DNA from: Streptomyces sp. HPF1205
Lineage (GTDB): Bacteria > Actinomycetota > Actinomycetes > Streptomycetales > Streptomycetaceae
DNA: 64,000 bases
NCBI RefSeq assembly: GCF_020400825.1
Contig: NZ_JAINVH010000033.1
Location: forward strand, 1-64,000
Reading direction: 5' to 3'
This document shows positions 24,873 through 34,344 of the stretch, in pieces. How positions within the stretch are numbered: position 1 is the stretch's first letter; each line of letters begins with the position of its first letter. Made by a program: the position numbers and the translations under genes. Under the pieces are notes generated by a model. The model did no database searches. It saw only the letters and a list, made by a program, of their open reading frames with translations, and was not told the DNA's origin.

Positions 24873-25619
24873 ATGCACCGCATCACCCCCGCCCCCGTCG
24901 CCCCGATCCAGGGCCGGACCCGCTGGGCGGTCGCCGCCGGCGTCGGCGCCGCGTTGGCCGCCGCCTGGTGGCTGGGCGACACGGCGCCCTATCCGTACGC
25001 CCAACGCGGCCTGCTCGACGTGCCGTTGCCGTTCCTGACCGCCGACCGGATGGACGCCGTACTGCGGCCGCGGCCGCGGGAGCGGATCCTGGAGATCGGC
25101 CCGGGGACCGGCCTGCAGTCGCTGCACGTCGCCCCGCAGCTCGGGCCGGAGGGACGGCTGGATGTGCTCGACATCCAGCAGGAGATGCTCGACCACGTGA
25201 TGTGCCGCGCCGAGCGCGACGGTCTGGCGACGATCAGGCCCACCCGCTCGGACGCGCGCGAACTCCCCTACGCCGACGGAACATTCGACGCCGTATACGC
25301 CGTGACCGCGCTCGGCGAGATCCCCGAGCCGGATCGGGTACTGCGCGAGGCGGCACGGGTGCTGGCACCAGGCGGGCGGCTGGTGATCGGCGAGTTCTTC
25401 GACCGGCACTGGATCCCCTTCGGCCGGCTGCACCGGCTCGCCGACACCGCCGGCCTCCACCTGACCGAGCGCCGCGGTCCGAGCCCGGCGTACCTCGCCC
25501 GCTTCCGACCCTGTGCAGCCCACGCGCCCGTTCGCCAAGGCGAGCACCTCGCCGACGGCGACCGGGACAACGACGACGGGAATACGACGGGGACGGCAAG
25601 GCCGACTATTGGGTGCTGA
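24873..25619 (+). CDS. Class I SAM methyltransferase with an aberrant, probably fused C-terminus
   Basis: 248 aa. Start ATG with GGAGAACACC upstream. An N-terminal hydrophobic segment (RWAVAAGVGAALAAAWWLG) may anchor it. SAM motif I is ILEIGPGTGLQSLHVAPQLG; then DVLDIQQEMLDH, a poly-substrate-type core (FDAVYAVTALGEIPEPDRVL) and APGGRLVIGEFFDRHW. The recognisable methyltransferase ends near AYLARFRP. The last 40 residues (DGDRDNDDGN and following) do not belong to the family and come from reading a VCBS-repeat gene fragment in the wrong frame. The enzyme core looks intact and may be functional. Confidence 0.85.
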   Translation: MHRITPAPVAPIQGRTRWAVAAGVGAALAAAWWLGDTAPYPYAQRGLLDVPLPFLTADRMDAVLRPRPRERILEIGPGTGLQSLHVAPQLGPEGRLDVLDIQQEMLDHVMCRAERDGLATIRPTRSDARELPYADGTFDAVYAVTALGEIPEPDRVLREAARVLAPGGRLVIGEFFDRHWIPFGRLHRLADTAGLHLTERRGPSPAYLARFRPCAAHAPVRQGEHLADGDRDNDDGNTTGTARPTIGC

Positions 25620-25894
25620 ACGACAACGGCTCGGCGGACATCCGGCTCAACACCGGTACGCCCGACTGGTCGGCCCAGGGGCGCATCGCCGAGGGCGCCG
25701 GCACCGCCGGCCTCGGCGACTGGATCGTGTTCGCCGACGTCAGCGGTGACGCCCGCGACGACTGTCCGCTCCTGACCGCGACCGGCGCCGTCGACGCCTG
25801 GCTCACCGTCCACGCCTACGGCCTCCACCTCGTGCAGCCGTGCGGGCCGCTCGGGCGGCCGGGAACAGGGTCCGGCCGGCGCCCGTCCCCGTGA
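25583..25894 (+). pseudogene. FG-GAP/VCBS-repeat protein fragment (3' end)
   Basis: In the frame +2 relative to the methyltransferase, codons from 25583 give YDGDGKADYWVLNDNGSAD, then GLGDWIVFADVSGDARDDCP and a stop at 25892-25894. The D-x-D-G-x-x-D pattern is the calcium-binding loop of FG-GAP/VCBS repeats, as in the two full proteins at 39.9 and 44.0 kb. It has no start of its own and overlaps the methyltransferase tail by about 36 bp, so it is the end of a lost gene joined by recombination. Confidence 0.7.
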
Positions 25895-26068
25895 GGCACC
25901 CGAGGGTGCCCGCCATGGACGGGAGCCGGCCGGCCGCCGGTCACATCGTGCAGGTGAGGGCGGGTGCCGCACCTGAAAGGTACAATCCTCAAACAGAGCG
26001 ACCGCTCTCGTCATCGCCTCGTGCTCGCGTCGCCCGCACCGGGTCCGCCGTCCCTGGAGGCTCGAACC

Positions 26069-28900
26069 ATGAGCGTGGCCATCGACTCGGCGGACGCGGC
26101 GGACGCGAACCACGGCGAGGTCTTCGTCGGGCGCCGCGGCGAGTTCGACCGGCTCGCGGCGTGTGCCGCCGAAGCGCGCGGCGGGCAGGCGTGGCTGGCG
26201 GTCGTCGAGGGCGAGGCCGGCATCGGCAAGAGCGCTTTCGCCCGCCGGGTGGCGGCCTCACTGACGGATTTCACGGTCCTGTGGGCGACCGGCGATCCTT
26301 CGGAGACCGACCTTCCCGGCGGTGTGCTCGGCCAGCTGACGCGGCGAGTGGACCGCGACCTGGCGGCCCGGTTCCCGTTGCTGGCGCCGGACGGCCCGGC
26401 AGGGGTGTCACCGCACGCCATCGGCGGGCAGTTGCTGCTGCTGCTCGGCGCGCTGCAGGAGTCCCGGGGCCCGGTCGCGATCGTCGTCGACGACGTCCAC
26501 TGGGCCGATCCGCTGTCCCTGCGGGTGCTGGGATTCGTCCTGCGCCGGCTCTGGGCGGACCGGGTGCTGACCGTTCTGCTGACCCGGCCGGACGCGGAGC
26601 ACACCGTCGAGACCCTCGACAGGCTGGTCCGCTCCCTGGAGCGGGCGGTGCGGGTCGGGATCGGCGGACTCGAACAGGACGACGTGGACCGGATGGCCCG
26701 CCGGCTGCTGGACGTGCGCCTGACACCGGGGCTGGTCCGGCGTCTGCACGGCTACACGAAGGGCCATCCCCTCCACCTGCGGACGGTCCTGGCCGAGGTG
26801 CCCGTCGAGACGCTCCGCGACGAGGAGGCGGAGCGGTGGCCGGTTCCCCGCACGCTGCGGGTCGGGATCAGGACGCTGCTGGACCGCCTCCCCCCGGATT
26901 CCGTGGCCCTCCTGGAGGCGATGGCCGTACTGAACGTACGGCTTCCGCTCGCGGCCGTCGCGCAGGTCGCGGGGCTCCCGGACCCGGCCCGGGCCCTCAT
27001 GCCGGCGCTGACGGCCGGGCTCGCGCAGTGGTGGCCGACCGAGTCCCAGAGCCCCGTCGCCATGGTGCACGCCCTGCAGCGGGACGCGGTCTACGAGGCG
27101 ATCGACCCCGAACGGCGCCGCGCCCTGCACGCGGCTGCCGCCGACGTGGTCGGCACGGCCGCGGCCTGGGCCCACCGAGTCGCCGCGGCCACGTCCGCCG
27201 ATCCCGTTCTGGCCGCCGAGCTGGAGCGGTCCGGGAACGCCGAGGCCGTCGCCGGCCGCAACGCGCTGGCGGCCACACGACTGCTGTGGGCCTCCTCGTT
27301 GTCCGGCGATCGCGCGGACCGGGAGCGGAGGTTGGTGACGGCCTGCGCCCAGTCGCTGCTCACCCTGCAGCCGGTGGCGGCCGTGAAGCTGAGGACGCAG
27401 GTCGAGGACTGCGCGCCCAGCGTCCTGCGCACGTGCGTGCTCGGCGTCATGGACCTGCTGGACGGCCGGTTCGCCGCCGCCGAGGCACAGCTCACCGAGG
27501 CGTGGCAGGAGGCGCTCGCCGACCCGGATTCGGGCTGGGTCGCGGTCCTCGCAGGAACGTTTCTCTCCGTCATCACCATCCGGCACTGCCGCGGCGCCGA
27601 GACCGTGGACATAGCCGGCAAGACGCTGGCGATCGGCGACCTCGACCCCGCCATGTCCGACTTCACGCGCGCGGTGCTGGCCACCGGCCGGATGTGGGAC
27701 CAGGGGCCGGGCGCGGCGTTGCGGGACGTGGCGCACCTGCCCGCCGACGCCGCCGAGGCCGCGGACCACCAGCTCGCGACGCTGGCGACGCGCGGGGTCA
27801 TGCACCTGTTCCTGGGCCGGCTCCACGCGGCTCGCGCGGACCTGGCGACGGTGGGGCGGCGCGACCAGCAGGGCGCGGGGTCGAAACTCAGCCATCTGTC
27901 CCTCTCGCTGCTGGCGATCGTGGAATACCTGTCGGGCGACTGGAACGCGAGCGAGTCCGCGACGGACCGGGCGCTGGCGGTCGCCGCGATCCAGGACCAC
28001 GTGCTGGGTGACGCGGCCGCCTGGTTCGCGGCCGTGTGCGTCGAGGCGGGACGTGGGCGGTGGGACGCCGCCCAGCGCCATGTCGATGCCCTGTCCCGGA
28101 TGACCGAGGCGCTGGGATCGCCGCCGGCGGAGACCGTCTACGCCGCGCTGGCCCGGGCGATGGTGGCGCAGGCCCGGGCCGACCACGCCGCCGTACTGGT
28201 ATCGCTGGAGCCGCTGCTCGACCGCACGGTCGTCGACGGGTACGAGACGTTCCGTGCGCGCTTCACGCCCTTCCGGCTGTGGCAGCAGTCGCTGCTGGTC
28301 GAAGCGCTCATCGGAACGGGGCGGCTGGCAGCCGCCGCCCTCGCCCTCGACGACTTCCGGCGGGGCTACGACGGAATGGGCTACATGCGGGTGGTCGTGG
28401 CCCGGCTCAGCGGCCAACTGGCCGAGGCCCAGGGCCGGCCGCGCGAGGCGCTGGCGATCTACGAGCGGGCCGTCGCGCGAGAGCCGGAACACGGCGGCGA
28501 CACCGCCCCCCTGTTCCGCGCGATGCTGGAGCACAGCTACGGCAGGCTTCTCGTCGCGACCAACTCCGGCTCCCGGCGCGAGTCCGCCCGGTGGTTCACC
28601 TCGGCCCACGACCGGTTCGGCGCACTGCGGGCGGCACCGTTCCTGGAGCGCTGCGACGCGGACCTGGCGGCGATCGGGCTCACCGCCCCCGCGCGAGCCG
28701 GCGGCCGCGTGCTCGCCCTCACCGAGCGGGAGCTCTCGGTGGCGCACCTCATCGCCGGCGGGCGGACGAACCTGGAGGCCGCGGCGGAGCTCTACGTCAG
28801 CCAGAAGACCGTGGAGTACCACCTGTCCAACATCTACGCCAAACTGGGCATTTCGTCCCGTCGTCAGCTGGGGGACGCGCTGCGGGCCCGGCAGCCGTAG
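26069..28900 (+). CDS. LAL-type LuxR regulator with AAA/STAND ATPase domain (first of two)
   Basis: 943 aa from the ATG at 26069, chosen for the GGAGG upstream; an ATG at 25964 adds 35 non-family residues. Walker A GEAGIGKS 48-55, Walker B in VAIVVDDVHWADP, a long TPR-like helical region, and a C-terminal LuxR HTH in about the last 65 residues (LTERELSVAHLIAGGRTNLE, VSQKTVEYHLSNIYAKLG). LAL regulators are large ATP-dependent activators, often of antibiotic or sugar pathways; here no biosynthetic cluster is adjacent. The second LAL gene begins 69 bp downstream in the same direction. Confidence 0.95.
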   Translation: MSVAIDSADAADANHGEVFVGRRGEFDRLAACAAEARGGQAWLAVVEGEAGIGKSAFARRVAASLTDFTVLWATGDPSETDLPGGVLGQLTRRVDRDLAARFPLLAPDGPAGVSPHAIGGQLLLLLGALQESRGPVAIVVDDVHWADPLSLRVLGFVLRRLWADRVLTVLLTRPDAEHTVETLDRLVRSLERAVRVGIGGLEQDDVDRMARRLLDVRLTPGLVRRLHGYTKGHPLHLRTVLAEVPVETLRDEEAERWPVPRTLRVGIRTLLDRLPPDSVALLEAMAVLNVRLPLAAVAQVAGLPDPARALMPALTAGLAQWWPTESQSPVAMVHALQRDAVYEAIDPERRRALHAAAADVVGTAAAWAHRVAAATSADPVLAAELERSGNAEAVAGRNALAATRLLWASSLSGDRADRERRLVTACAQSLLTLQPVAAVKLRTQVEDCAPSVLRTCVLGVMDLLDGRFAAAEAQLTEAWQEALADPDSGWVAVLAGTFLSVITIRHCRGAETVDIAGKTLAIGDLDPAMSDFTRAVLATGRMWDQGPGAALRDVAHLPADAAEAADHQLATLATRGVMHLFLGRLHAARADLATVGRRDQQGAGSKLSHLSLSLLAIVEYLSGDWNASESATDRALAVAAIQDHVLGDAAAWFAAVCVEAGRGRWDAAQRHVDALSRMTEALGSPPAETVYAALARAMVAQARADHAAVLVSLEPLLDRTVVDGYETFRARFTPFRLWQQSLLVEALIGTGRLAAAALALDDFRRGYDGMGYMRVVVARLSGQLAEAQGRPREALAIYERAVAREPEHGGDTAPLFRAMLEHSYGRLLVATNSGSRRESARWFTSAHDRFGALRAAPFLERCDADLAAIGLTAPARAGGRVLALTERELSVAHLIAGGRTNLEAAAELYVSQKTVEYHLSNIYAKLGISSRRQLGDALRARQP

Positions 28901-28969
28901 CCGGGCCGGCGACCGGACTAGGGTTCATCCCCAGGGACCCCCGGCCGCCTGGGTGCTTGTCTGGACGGG

Positions 28970-31744
28970 ATGGCTGAAAACCCTCCCGCCGGGGCCCGTA
29001 CCCGCCGGATTCCGCTCACCGGTCGACACGAGGAGCTGCGAGTCCTCGCCGACCTGGTGGCAGGCGTCCGCGACGGCATGAGTTCGGCGCTGGTCCTCGT
29101 CGGCGAGCCGGGCATCGGCAAGACCAGGCTGCTCGACCACATGGCGGCGACGTCGACGGACCTGCGGGTCGTCCGCGCCGCCGGGACCGAGTCCGAGGCG
29201 CGTTTGGGCTTCGCCGCCCTGCACCGCTTGCTGCGCCCGCTCGCGGGCGGCATCGACGCGCTGCCGGCTCCGCAGCGCGAGGCCCTGGCGTCGGCGTTCG
29301 GGCTGCTCACCGCGCCGCCGGCCGATCGCTACCTCGTCGGCATGGCGGCCCTGACCCTGCTGGCCGACGCCGCGTCCGCGCAGCCGCTGCTGTGCCTGGT
29401 CGACGATGTGCAGTGGCTCGACCGCGAGTCGCGCGACGCGCTGGCGTTCGTCGGCCGCCGGCTCGGCGCCGAGGCCGTCGGCCTCGTCGTCGCCGGCCGC
29501 GAGGAACCCCAGGGACCCGGTGCGTTCGAAGGGTTCACCGCACTGCCGGTCAACGGCCTGGAGGACACCGACGCGCACGAGCTGCTCGGACGCAACGTCG
29601 CCGGGCGGCTGGACCCGGCGGTGGCCGCGCGCATCGTGGCCGAGACCGGCGGCAATCCCCTGGCACTGATGGAGAGCGTCGACGCGCTCGGTCCCGCCCA
29701 CCTGGCGGGGACGGCACTGCTGCCCGAGCCGCTTCCGGTCGGGGCGCGGCTGGAGACCCACTTCGGGCGGCTGGTCCGCACACTCCCCGACGAGACACGG
29801 ACCTTCCTGGTGCTGCTGTCGGCCGCGCCGCCGGACGACGCGCTGACACTGTGGCGCGCCGCGGGGGAGCTAGGTGTTCCCGCCAGGGCGGCCGACGCGG
29901 CGATGGCGGCGGGCGTGCTCACCCAGGGCCGCCGCCTGGAGTTCCGGCACCCGCTCATCCGGTCGGCCGTGTACCGCGGAGCCGACGCCGCCGAGCGCCG
30001 CCGGGCCCACGCGGCGCTCGCCGCGGTCAGCGATCCGGTCCACAGCCCCGAACGCCGGGCCTGGCATCGCGCCGAGGCGACGATCGGGCTCGACGACGAG
30101 GTGGCTCGCGAACTCGACGCGGCTTCGGAACGGGCCCGGGCCCGGGGCGGCTATGCCGCGTGGGCCGCGTTCCTGGCACGTGCGGCGGAACTGTCGGTGG
30201 CCGACCGGGCGGCCCGGCTCGTCGAAGCCGCCAGGGCGCACCTCGTCCTCGGGGACCCCGTCACCGCGCAGGCCATGCTCGATCAGGCCGAGCCGCTCCT
30301 GGACCGCGGTGACCCGGTGCTTGGCGCCCGGGCCCTGCACACCAGGGCGACCACCGACATCTACTTCGAGCGGGTCGGGGGTCTCCCGTCGCGGTTGCTG
30401 GGGGCGGCCGGCACGGTCGCCGGCACCGATCCCGCCCTGGCCCGGTCGATGCTGCTGGAAGGGCTCGTGGCGGCGTTGTCAGGCGACCAGGACACGGTCT
30501 CGCGCGCGCGGTTCGGTGCGGCGGTCCTGGCCTCGCCGGCCGTGCGGCCGGCCCCGTCGGACAGCGCCGGGCTCCTCCTGCGGGGCTTCTGCCTGCGGAT
30601 GACCCGCGGCTACCCGGCCGCGGCGCCGGTGCTCCAGGCAGCGCTCACGGCCATGGGCCGGGACGGTGAGGCGGCCGAACACGGCGTACGCCGGGCGATG
30701 CTCGCTCTCTACGCCGCCGACGAGGTCTGGGACGACGCCGGCGGAGCGGAGGCCGCAAGGCTCGTCGAAACGCACGAGCGCCGTATCGGCGCCCTGGGCG
30801 CGCTGCCGTCCACGCTGGTGGTCCGGTCCACCTGGGAACTGCGGGCCGGGCGGTTCGCCGCGGCCACGGCCTGCCTCGACGAGGCCGAGGACCTCGCGGC
30901 CGTCATCGGACAGCCGTCGGGCCTGGCCTTCCGGGTCGAGATGCTGGCGTGGAGCGGACAGGAGGCCCGGGCCCGGGCCGCCGCGGACGTCCTCGTACGC
31001 GACTTGGTGACGCGCCACGCGCACGGCGCCCTGGGCGACTGGGCCCGCCACTGCCTGGCCGTGCTGGAACTCGGCCTCGGGCGTTACGCCGAGGCCGCGG
31101 CCCGTGCGCGCGTGGCCTTCGTCAACGACAACGCGGGAGCCGTCGCCCGCGTGCTGCCGGACCTCGTCGAAGCCTCGGTACGCTGCGGCGACCACCGGAC
31201 GGCGAAGGAGGCCCTGCGGCGGCTGGAGGAGCGCGCGCCGGTGGCCGGCACCGCGTGGGCGCTGGGACTGCTGGCCCGCAGCCGGGCGCTGATGTCCGAC
31301 GACGACCAGGCCGAGGCCTTCTTCGCGCAGTCCGTGGCCCTGCTCGGCCGCACCCGGGTGCGAACGGAGCTGGCGCGGACGCACCTCCTCTACGGAGAGT
31401 GGCTGCGCCGGTGCAGGCGCCGGGCCGACGCCCGGGCCGAGTTGCGGACCGCGCACGGGATGTTCGCGGAAATGGGGGCGGCCGCCTTCGCCGAACGCGC
31501 CCGGCTCGAACTGCTGGCCACCGGCGAACGCGCGCGGAAGCGGACGGTGCGGACCGAGCACGATCTGACACCGCAGGAGCGGCGAATCGCCGGACTCGCC
31601 GCCGGCGGGTCGACGAACGCCGAGATCGCGGCTCGCCTGTTCATCACCCGGTCGACCGTCGAGTACCACCTCAACAAGGTCTTCCGGAAACTGGACATCA
31701 CCTCCCGGCGGCAGTTGCGCTCGGTGCTGGGCACGGAGGGCTGA
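28970..31744 (+). CDS. LAL-type LuxR regulator with AAA/STAND ATPase domain (second of two)
   Basis: 924 aa. Walker A GEPGIGKT 45-52, Walker B LLCLVDDVQWLD, a long helical repeat middle, and a C-terminal HTH (LTPQERRIAGLAAGGSTNAE, ITRSTVEYHLNKVFRKL). It is more like the partial LAL at the right edge (RLGFAALHRLLRPLAG versus ELVFAGLHQLCAPLLG) than like its immediate neighbour, so the tandem pair is probably not a recent duplication. A 14-bp hairpin with a TACG loop follows. Confidence 0.95.
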   Translation: MAENPPAGARTRRIPLTGRHEELRVLADLVAGVRDGMSSALVLVGEPGIGKTRLLDHMAATSTDLRVVRAAGTESEARLGFAALHRLLRPLAGGIDALPAPQREALASAFGLLTAPPADRYLVGMAALTLLADAASAQPLLCLVDDVQWLDRESRDALAFVGRRLGAEAVGLVVAGREEPQGPGAFEGFTALPVNGLEDTDAHELLGRNVAGRLDPAVAARIVAETGGNPLALMESVDALGPAHLAGTALLPEPLPVGARLETHFGRLVRTLPDETRTFLVLLSAAPPDDALTLWRAAGELGVPARAADAAMAAGVLTQGRRLEFRHPLIRSAVYRGADAAERRRAHAALAAVSDPVHSPERRAWHRAEATIGLDDEVARELDAASERARARGGYAAWAAFLARAAELSVADRAARLVEAARAHLVLGDPVTAQAMLDQAEPLLDRGDPVLGARALHTRATTDIYFERVGGLPSRLLGAAGTVAGTDPALARSMLLEGLVAALSGDQDTVSRARFGAAVLASPAVRPAPSDSAGLLLRGFCLRMTRGYPAAAPVLQAALTAMGRDGEAAEHGVRRAMLALYAADEVWDDAGGAEAARLVETHERRIGALGALPSTLVVRSTWELRAGRFAAATACLDEAEDLAAVIGQPSGLAFRVEMLAWSGQEARARAAADVLVRDLVTRHAHGALGDWARHCLAVLELGLGRYAEAAARARVAFVNDNAGAVARVLPDLVEASVRCGDHRTAKEALRRLEERAPVAGTAWALGLLARSRALMSDDDQAEAFFAQSVALLGRTRVRTELARTHLLYGEWLRRCRRRADARAELRTAHGMFAEMGAAAFAERARLELLATGERARKRTVRTEHDLTPQERRIAGLAAGGSTNAEIAARLFITRSTVEYHLNKVFRKLDITSRRQLRSVLGTEG

Positions 31745-31839
31745 AACCCGGCGTGTGCTCGCCGGCCCGGGTATCGGCGACGTGCCCACGGATCGGCGGT
31801 CCCGCGGCGATCCCGCGGCGACCGGCCGGGACCGCGGCG

Positions 31840-31871
31840 ACCGGCCGGGACCGTACGCGGTCCCGGCCGGT
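31840..31871. terminator. 14-bp perfect hairpin between convergent genes
   Basis: ACCGGCCGGGACCG (31840-31853) pairs with CGGTCCCGGCCGGT (31858-31871) around TACG. It separates the LAL gene (plus) and the cupin-led operon end (minus). A partial extra copy of the left arm lies just upstream, at about 31820-31834. Confidence 0.85.
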
Positions 31872-31962
31872 GGACGGGTCGAGATCTCGGATCAGGCGGT
31901 GCCTCGCGCAGCCGCCTCCATGAGCTCCGGGGCCGCTTCGGGGTGGCGGCTCCCGGGGCGGG

Positions 31963-32442
31963 TCACAGCGTCGGCGGGGGCCCGCTGACGCGCAGGCGGA
32001 AGGCCTCGGCCGAGCCCACGAGGGCCGCCAGGTCGAAGGGCGGCGGGGCGCCCCCGGCCTCGGCTACCGGGGTCCCGTTGGCCTTGAACCACTCCTCTAT
32101 GAGGGCCGGGCTGAAGACGACGGCCAGCCGCGCCCCCTCGGGGGAGCGGACCAGGTAGCTGTGCGGCACGCCGCGCGGGCCGTGGGCGACCTGCCCCGGT
32201 GTCAGGTCGTGGCGCTCGTCGCCGACGAAGAACGACACCTCGCCGTCGAGGACGAACCAGAGCTCCTCCTCGTTCTCGTGCACGTGGAACGGCGGCGCGT
32301 GGCCGATCGGGTCCGAGAACTCCATGAGGCTCATGGCGTTGCCGGTCGCGGAGCCGGGGAGCAGGACTCGTGCCTGCCCCCCGAGGAACCAGAACGGCTC
32401 GCGCTCGGGTGTGTCCTCGAAGGCGGGGAAATTCTTGATCAC
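31963..32442 (-). CDS. Cupin-domain protein (quercetinase-like)
   Basis: 159 aa. Single cupin barrel with motif 1 PPFHVHENEEELWFVLDGEV (two His and a Glu as metal ligands) and motif 2 VAHGPRGVPHSYLV. It resembles the quercetin-dioxygenase-like cupins common in Streptomyces, which may be dioxygenases, isomerases or simple binders. It is last in a four-gene minus-strand run, 25 bp after the exported hydrolase gene, so probably the same operon. Confidence 0.9.
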   Translation of the reverse strand: MIKNFPAFEDTPEREPFWFLGGQARVLLPGSATGNAMSLMEFSDPIGHAPPFHVHENEEELWFVLDGEVSFFVGDERHDLTPGQVAHGPRGVPHSYLVRSPEGARLAVVFSPALIEEWFKANGTPVAEAGGAPPPFDLAALVGSAEAFRLRVSGPPPTL

Positions 32443-32467
32443 GGTCGTTCCTGGGGTTGTGGGCGGT

Positions 32468-33472
32468 TCAGGGGCGGCTGAGGAAGCCGAGCAGCATGGC
32501 GGTCAGCTCCGCGGGGTGTTCCTCGTAGATCCAGTGGCCGGAGTCGGGGACGACCACGCCGGTGACGTCGGTGGCGTACTGCCGGACCTGGTCGCCCTCC
32601 GCTTTGCCCAGGCTGCCCGAGGCTCCGATGGCGAGCACCGGCATCGGAAGCGGCGTCTTCCGGAACCGCTCGTCGTCGCGGATGTCCTGCGGGAACACGC
32701 GGAACCAGGCGAGGCTCGCCTCCAGATGGGCGGGGTCACGCAGGTAGTGGGCGAACACGCGGATGTCGGCCGGGCTCACCGCGCCGGGGACGCCCTCGAA
32801 GCCCCCGATGAAGCCGGCGGTCCAGGCGACCTCACGACCCTTGATCATGTCCTCCGGCAGGCCGTCGGTCAGGTTGAAGAACCCGAAGTTCCACACGCCG
32901 GGGCCCCGCGCGGTCAGCGAGGGGATCGTGTAGATGCCCGGGTCCGGGATCGGCGCCTCGCTCAGGACGAGCTTGGTGACGGTGGCCGGGTACTGGGCGG
33001 CGTAGGAGTAGGCGACCATCGTGCCGATGTCGTGGCCGACGATCCGCACGTCGCGGTCCTTGCCGAGCGACGCCAGCAGCGCGTGCAGCTCGGCGGCCAT
33101 CGTCTTCTTGTCGTAGCCGGAGCGCGGGGCGTCGCTCTGCCCGGCTCCTGGCAGGTCGGGGGCGACGACCGTGTAGTGCTCGGCGAGGGCGGGCATGATG
33201 CCGTGCCACTCGTACCAGGTCTGGGGGTAGCCGTGGATGAGCAGCAGCGTCGGTCCGTGGCCGCCGATGACGTAGTGCAGGCCGATGCCGGCGACGCGGG
33301 TTCTGTGCTCGCTGAACCCGGCGGGCATGCGCTCGCCGGCGGACCTGGCCGACACGTGGGGTGCGTGGCCCGCGGGGGTTGCGGAGGCCGTGATCGTCGC
33401 CGCGCCCATGGCGACGGCCACGGCGAGGGCTGTGCCGAGCAGGCGGCGGTTTCCGGGCAGGGGGAATCTCAC
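32468..33472 (-). CDS. Exported alpha/beta hydrolase, epoxide-hydrolase-like
   Basis: 334 aa from the GTG at 33472, with CTGGAG 7 bp upstream; a longer frame starting at 33754 has an unlikely Arg-rich N-terminus. A signal peptide (RFPLPGNRRLLGTALAVAVA, possibly Tat) precedes the catalytic domain. Oxyanion motif HGYP 80-83 and nucleophile Asp148 in GHDIG indicate an epoxide hydrolase or haloalkane-dehalogenase-type enzyme rather than a Ser esterase. The catalytic His is in DSGHWIYEEHP near the C-terminus. Third gene of the run hydrolase, SDR, this gene, cupin. Confidence 0.88.
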   Translation of the reverse strand: MRFPLPGNRRLLGTALAVAVAMGAATITASATPAGHAPHVSARSAGERMPAGFSEHRTRVAGIGLHYVIGGHGPTLLLIHGYPQTWYEWHGIMPALAEHYTVVAPDLPGAGQSDAPRSGYDKKTMAAELHALLASLGKDRDVRIVGHDIGTMVAYSYAAQYPATVTKLVLSEAPIPDPGIYTIPSLTARGPGVWNFGFFNLTDGLPEDMIKGREVAWTAGFIGGFEGVPGAVSPADIRVFAHYLRDPAHLEASLAWFRVFPQDIRDDERFRKTPLPMPVLAIGASGSLGKAEGDQVRQYATDVTGVVVPDSGHWIYEEHPAELTAMLLGFLSRP

Positions 33473-33537
33473 GAGTGACTCCAGGCTGGGACGGGCGGAG
33501 GGTGGCGGAAGCCGGTGCGGCCTGACGGCGCCCGGGA

Positions 33538-34344
33538 TCAGAGGGTGTCGGTCATGCCGCCGTCGACGGGGAAGTCGGCGCCGGTGACGTTGCCCGAACG
33601 CCGGCCGGCCAGGAACACGACCAGGTCGGCCACTTCGGAGGGCAGGGTGAAACGGTGGGTGACGGCCTGGGCCGCGGCGGCCTCGGCGACAGCGCCCGGA
33701 TCGAGGCCCAGACCGGCGCCGACGGTCTCGGCCACCCCGCCCGAGCCCTTCCACAACGAGGTCTCGACCGGCCCCGGGCTCACCGAGTTGACGCGCACGC
33801 CCTGCGGCCCCACCTGCTTGGACAGCGCCTTGCAGAAGCTGGACAGGGCCGCCTTGGCGGCGCTGTAGTCGATGACCAGGGGGTCGGGGAGCCGGGCGTT
33901 GACCGACGACACGGTGACGATCCGGCCGTCGCCGGTGGCGATCAGGTGCGGCAGCGCGCTGCGGGTGGCCCTGACGGCGGCCATGACGTTGATCGTGAAC
34001 GTCCAGTCCCAGTCCGCGTCGGTCGTGGCCAGGAAGCCGTCGACCCGGGGCCGCACCGCGCCGACGTTGTTCACCAGGACGTCGATCCCGCCGTGCAGGT
34101 CGGCCGCCGCGGCGACGAGCGCGCCCGGGCCGTCGGGGGTGGACAGGTCGACCTCCACGACGGTCAACTCGGCGCCCCGCTCCACCAGGTCGTCGAGTGC
34201 CTCGGTACGGTTCCTGGTCCCGGCGACGACGCGGGCCCCGGCCGCCAGGAGGCCCTCGGTGACCGCCAGGCCGATGCCCCGGCCGGCGCCGGTGACCAGG
34301 GCGCGCTGACCCGTCAGGCCGAGATCGAAGGCGGGAGTGGTCAT
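33538..34344 (-). CDS. SDR-family oxidoreductase
   Basis: 268 aa classical short-chain dehydrogenase. Cofactor motif TGAGRGIG 18-25, NNVG after the fourth strand, catalytic Ser in VTVSSVN, and Tyr160/Lys164 in YSAAK. The Arg in GTRNR after strand 2 suggests NADP(H). Its ATG overlaps the stop of the upstream hydrolase gene by 4 bp, so the two are coupled. Substrate unknown; together with two hydrolases and a cupin it suggests breakdown or detoxification of a small organic compound. Confidence 0.93.
   Translation of the reverse strand: MTTPAFDLGLTGQRALVTGAGRGIGLAVTEGLLAAGARVVAGTRNRTEALDDLVERGAELTVVEVDLSTPDGPGALVAAAADLHGGIDVLVNNVGAVRPRVDGFLATTDADWDWTFTINVMAAVRATRSALPHLIATGDGRIVTVSSVNARLPDPLVIDYSAAKAALSSFCKALSKQVGPQGVRVNSVSPGPVETSLWKGSGGVAETVGAGLGLDPGAVAEAAAAQAVTHRFTLPSEVADLVVFLAGRRSGNVTGADFPVDGGMTDTL

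Noticed and set aside
26408..28822. 804-codon minus-strand frame over the first LAL gene
   Set aside because: Shadow of the LAL gene, whose Walker and HTH motifs are on the plus strand.
26069..31744. Antibiotic biosynthesis cluster driven by LAL regulators
   Set aside because: No PKS, NRPS, terpene synthase or other scaffold enzyme anywhere in the window.
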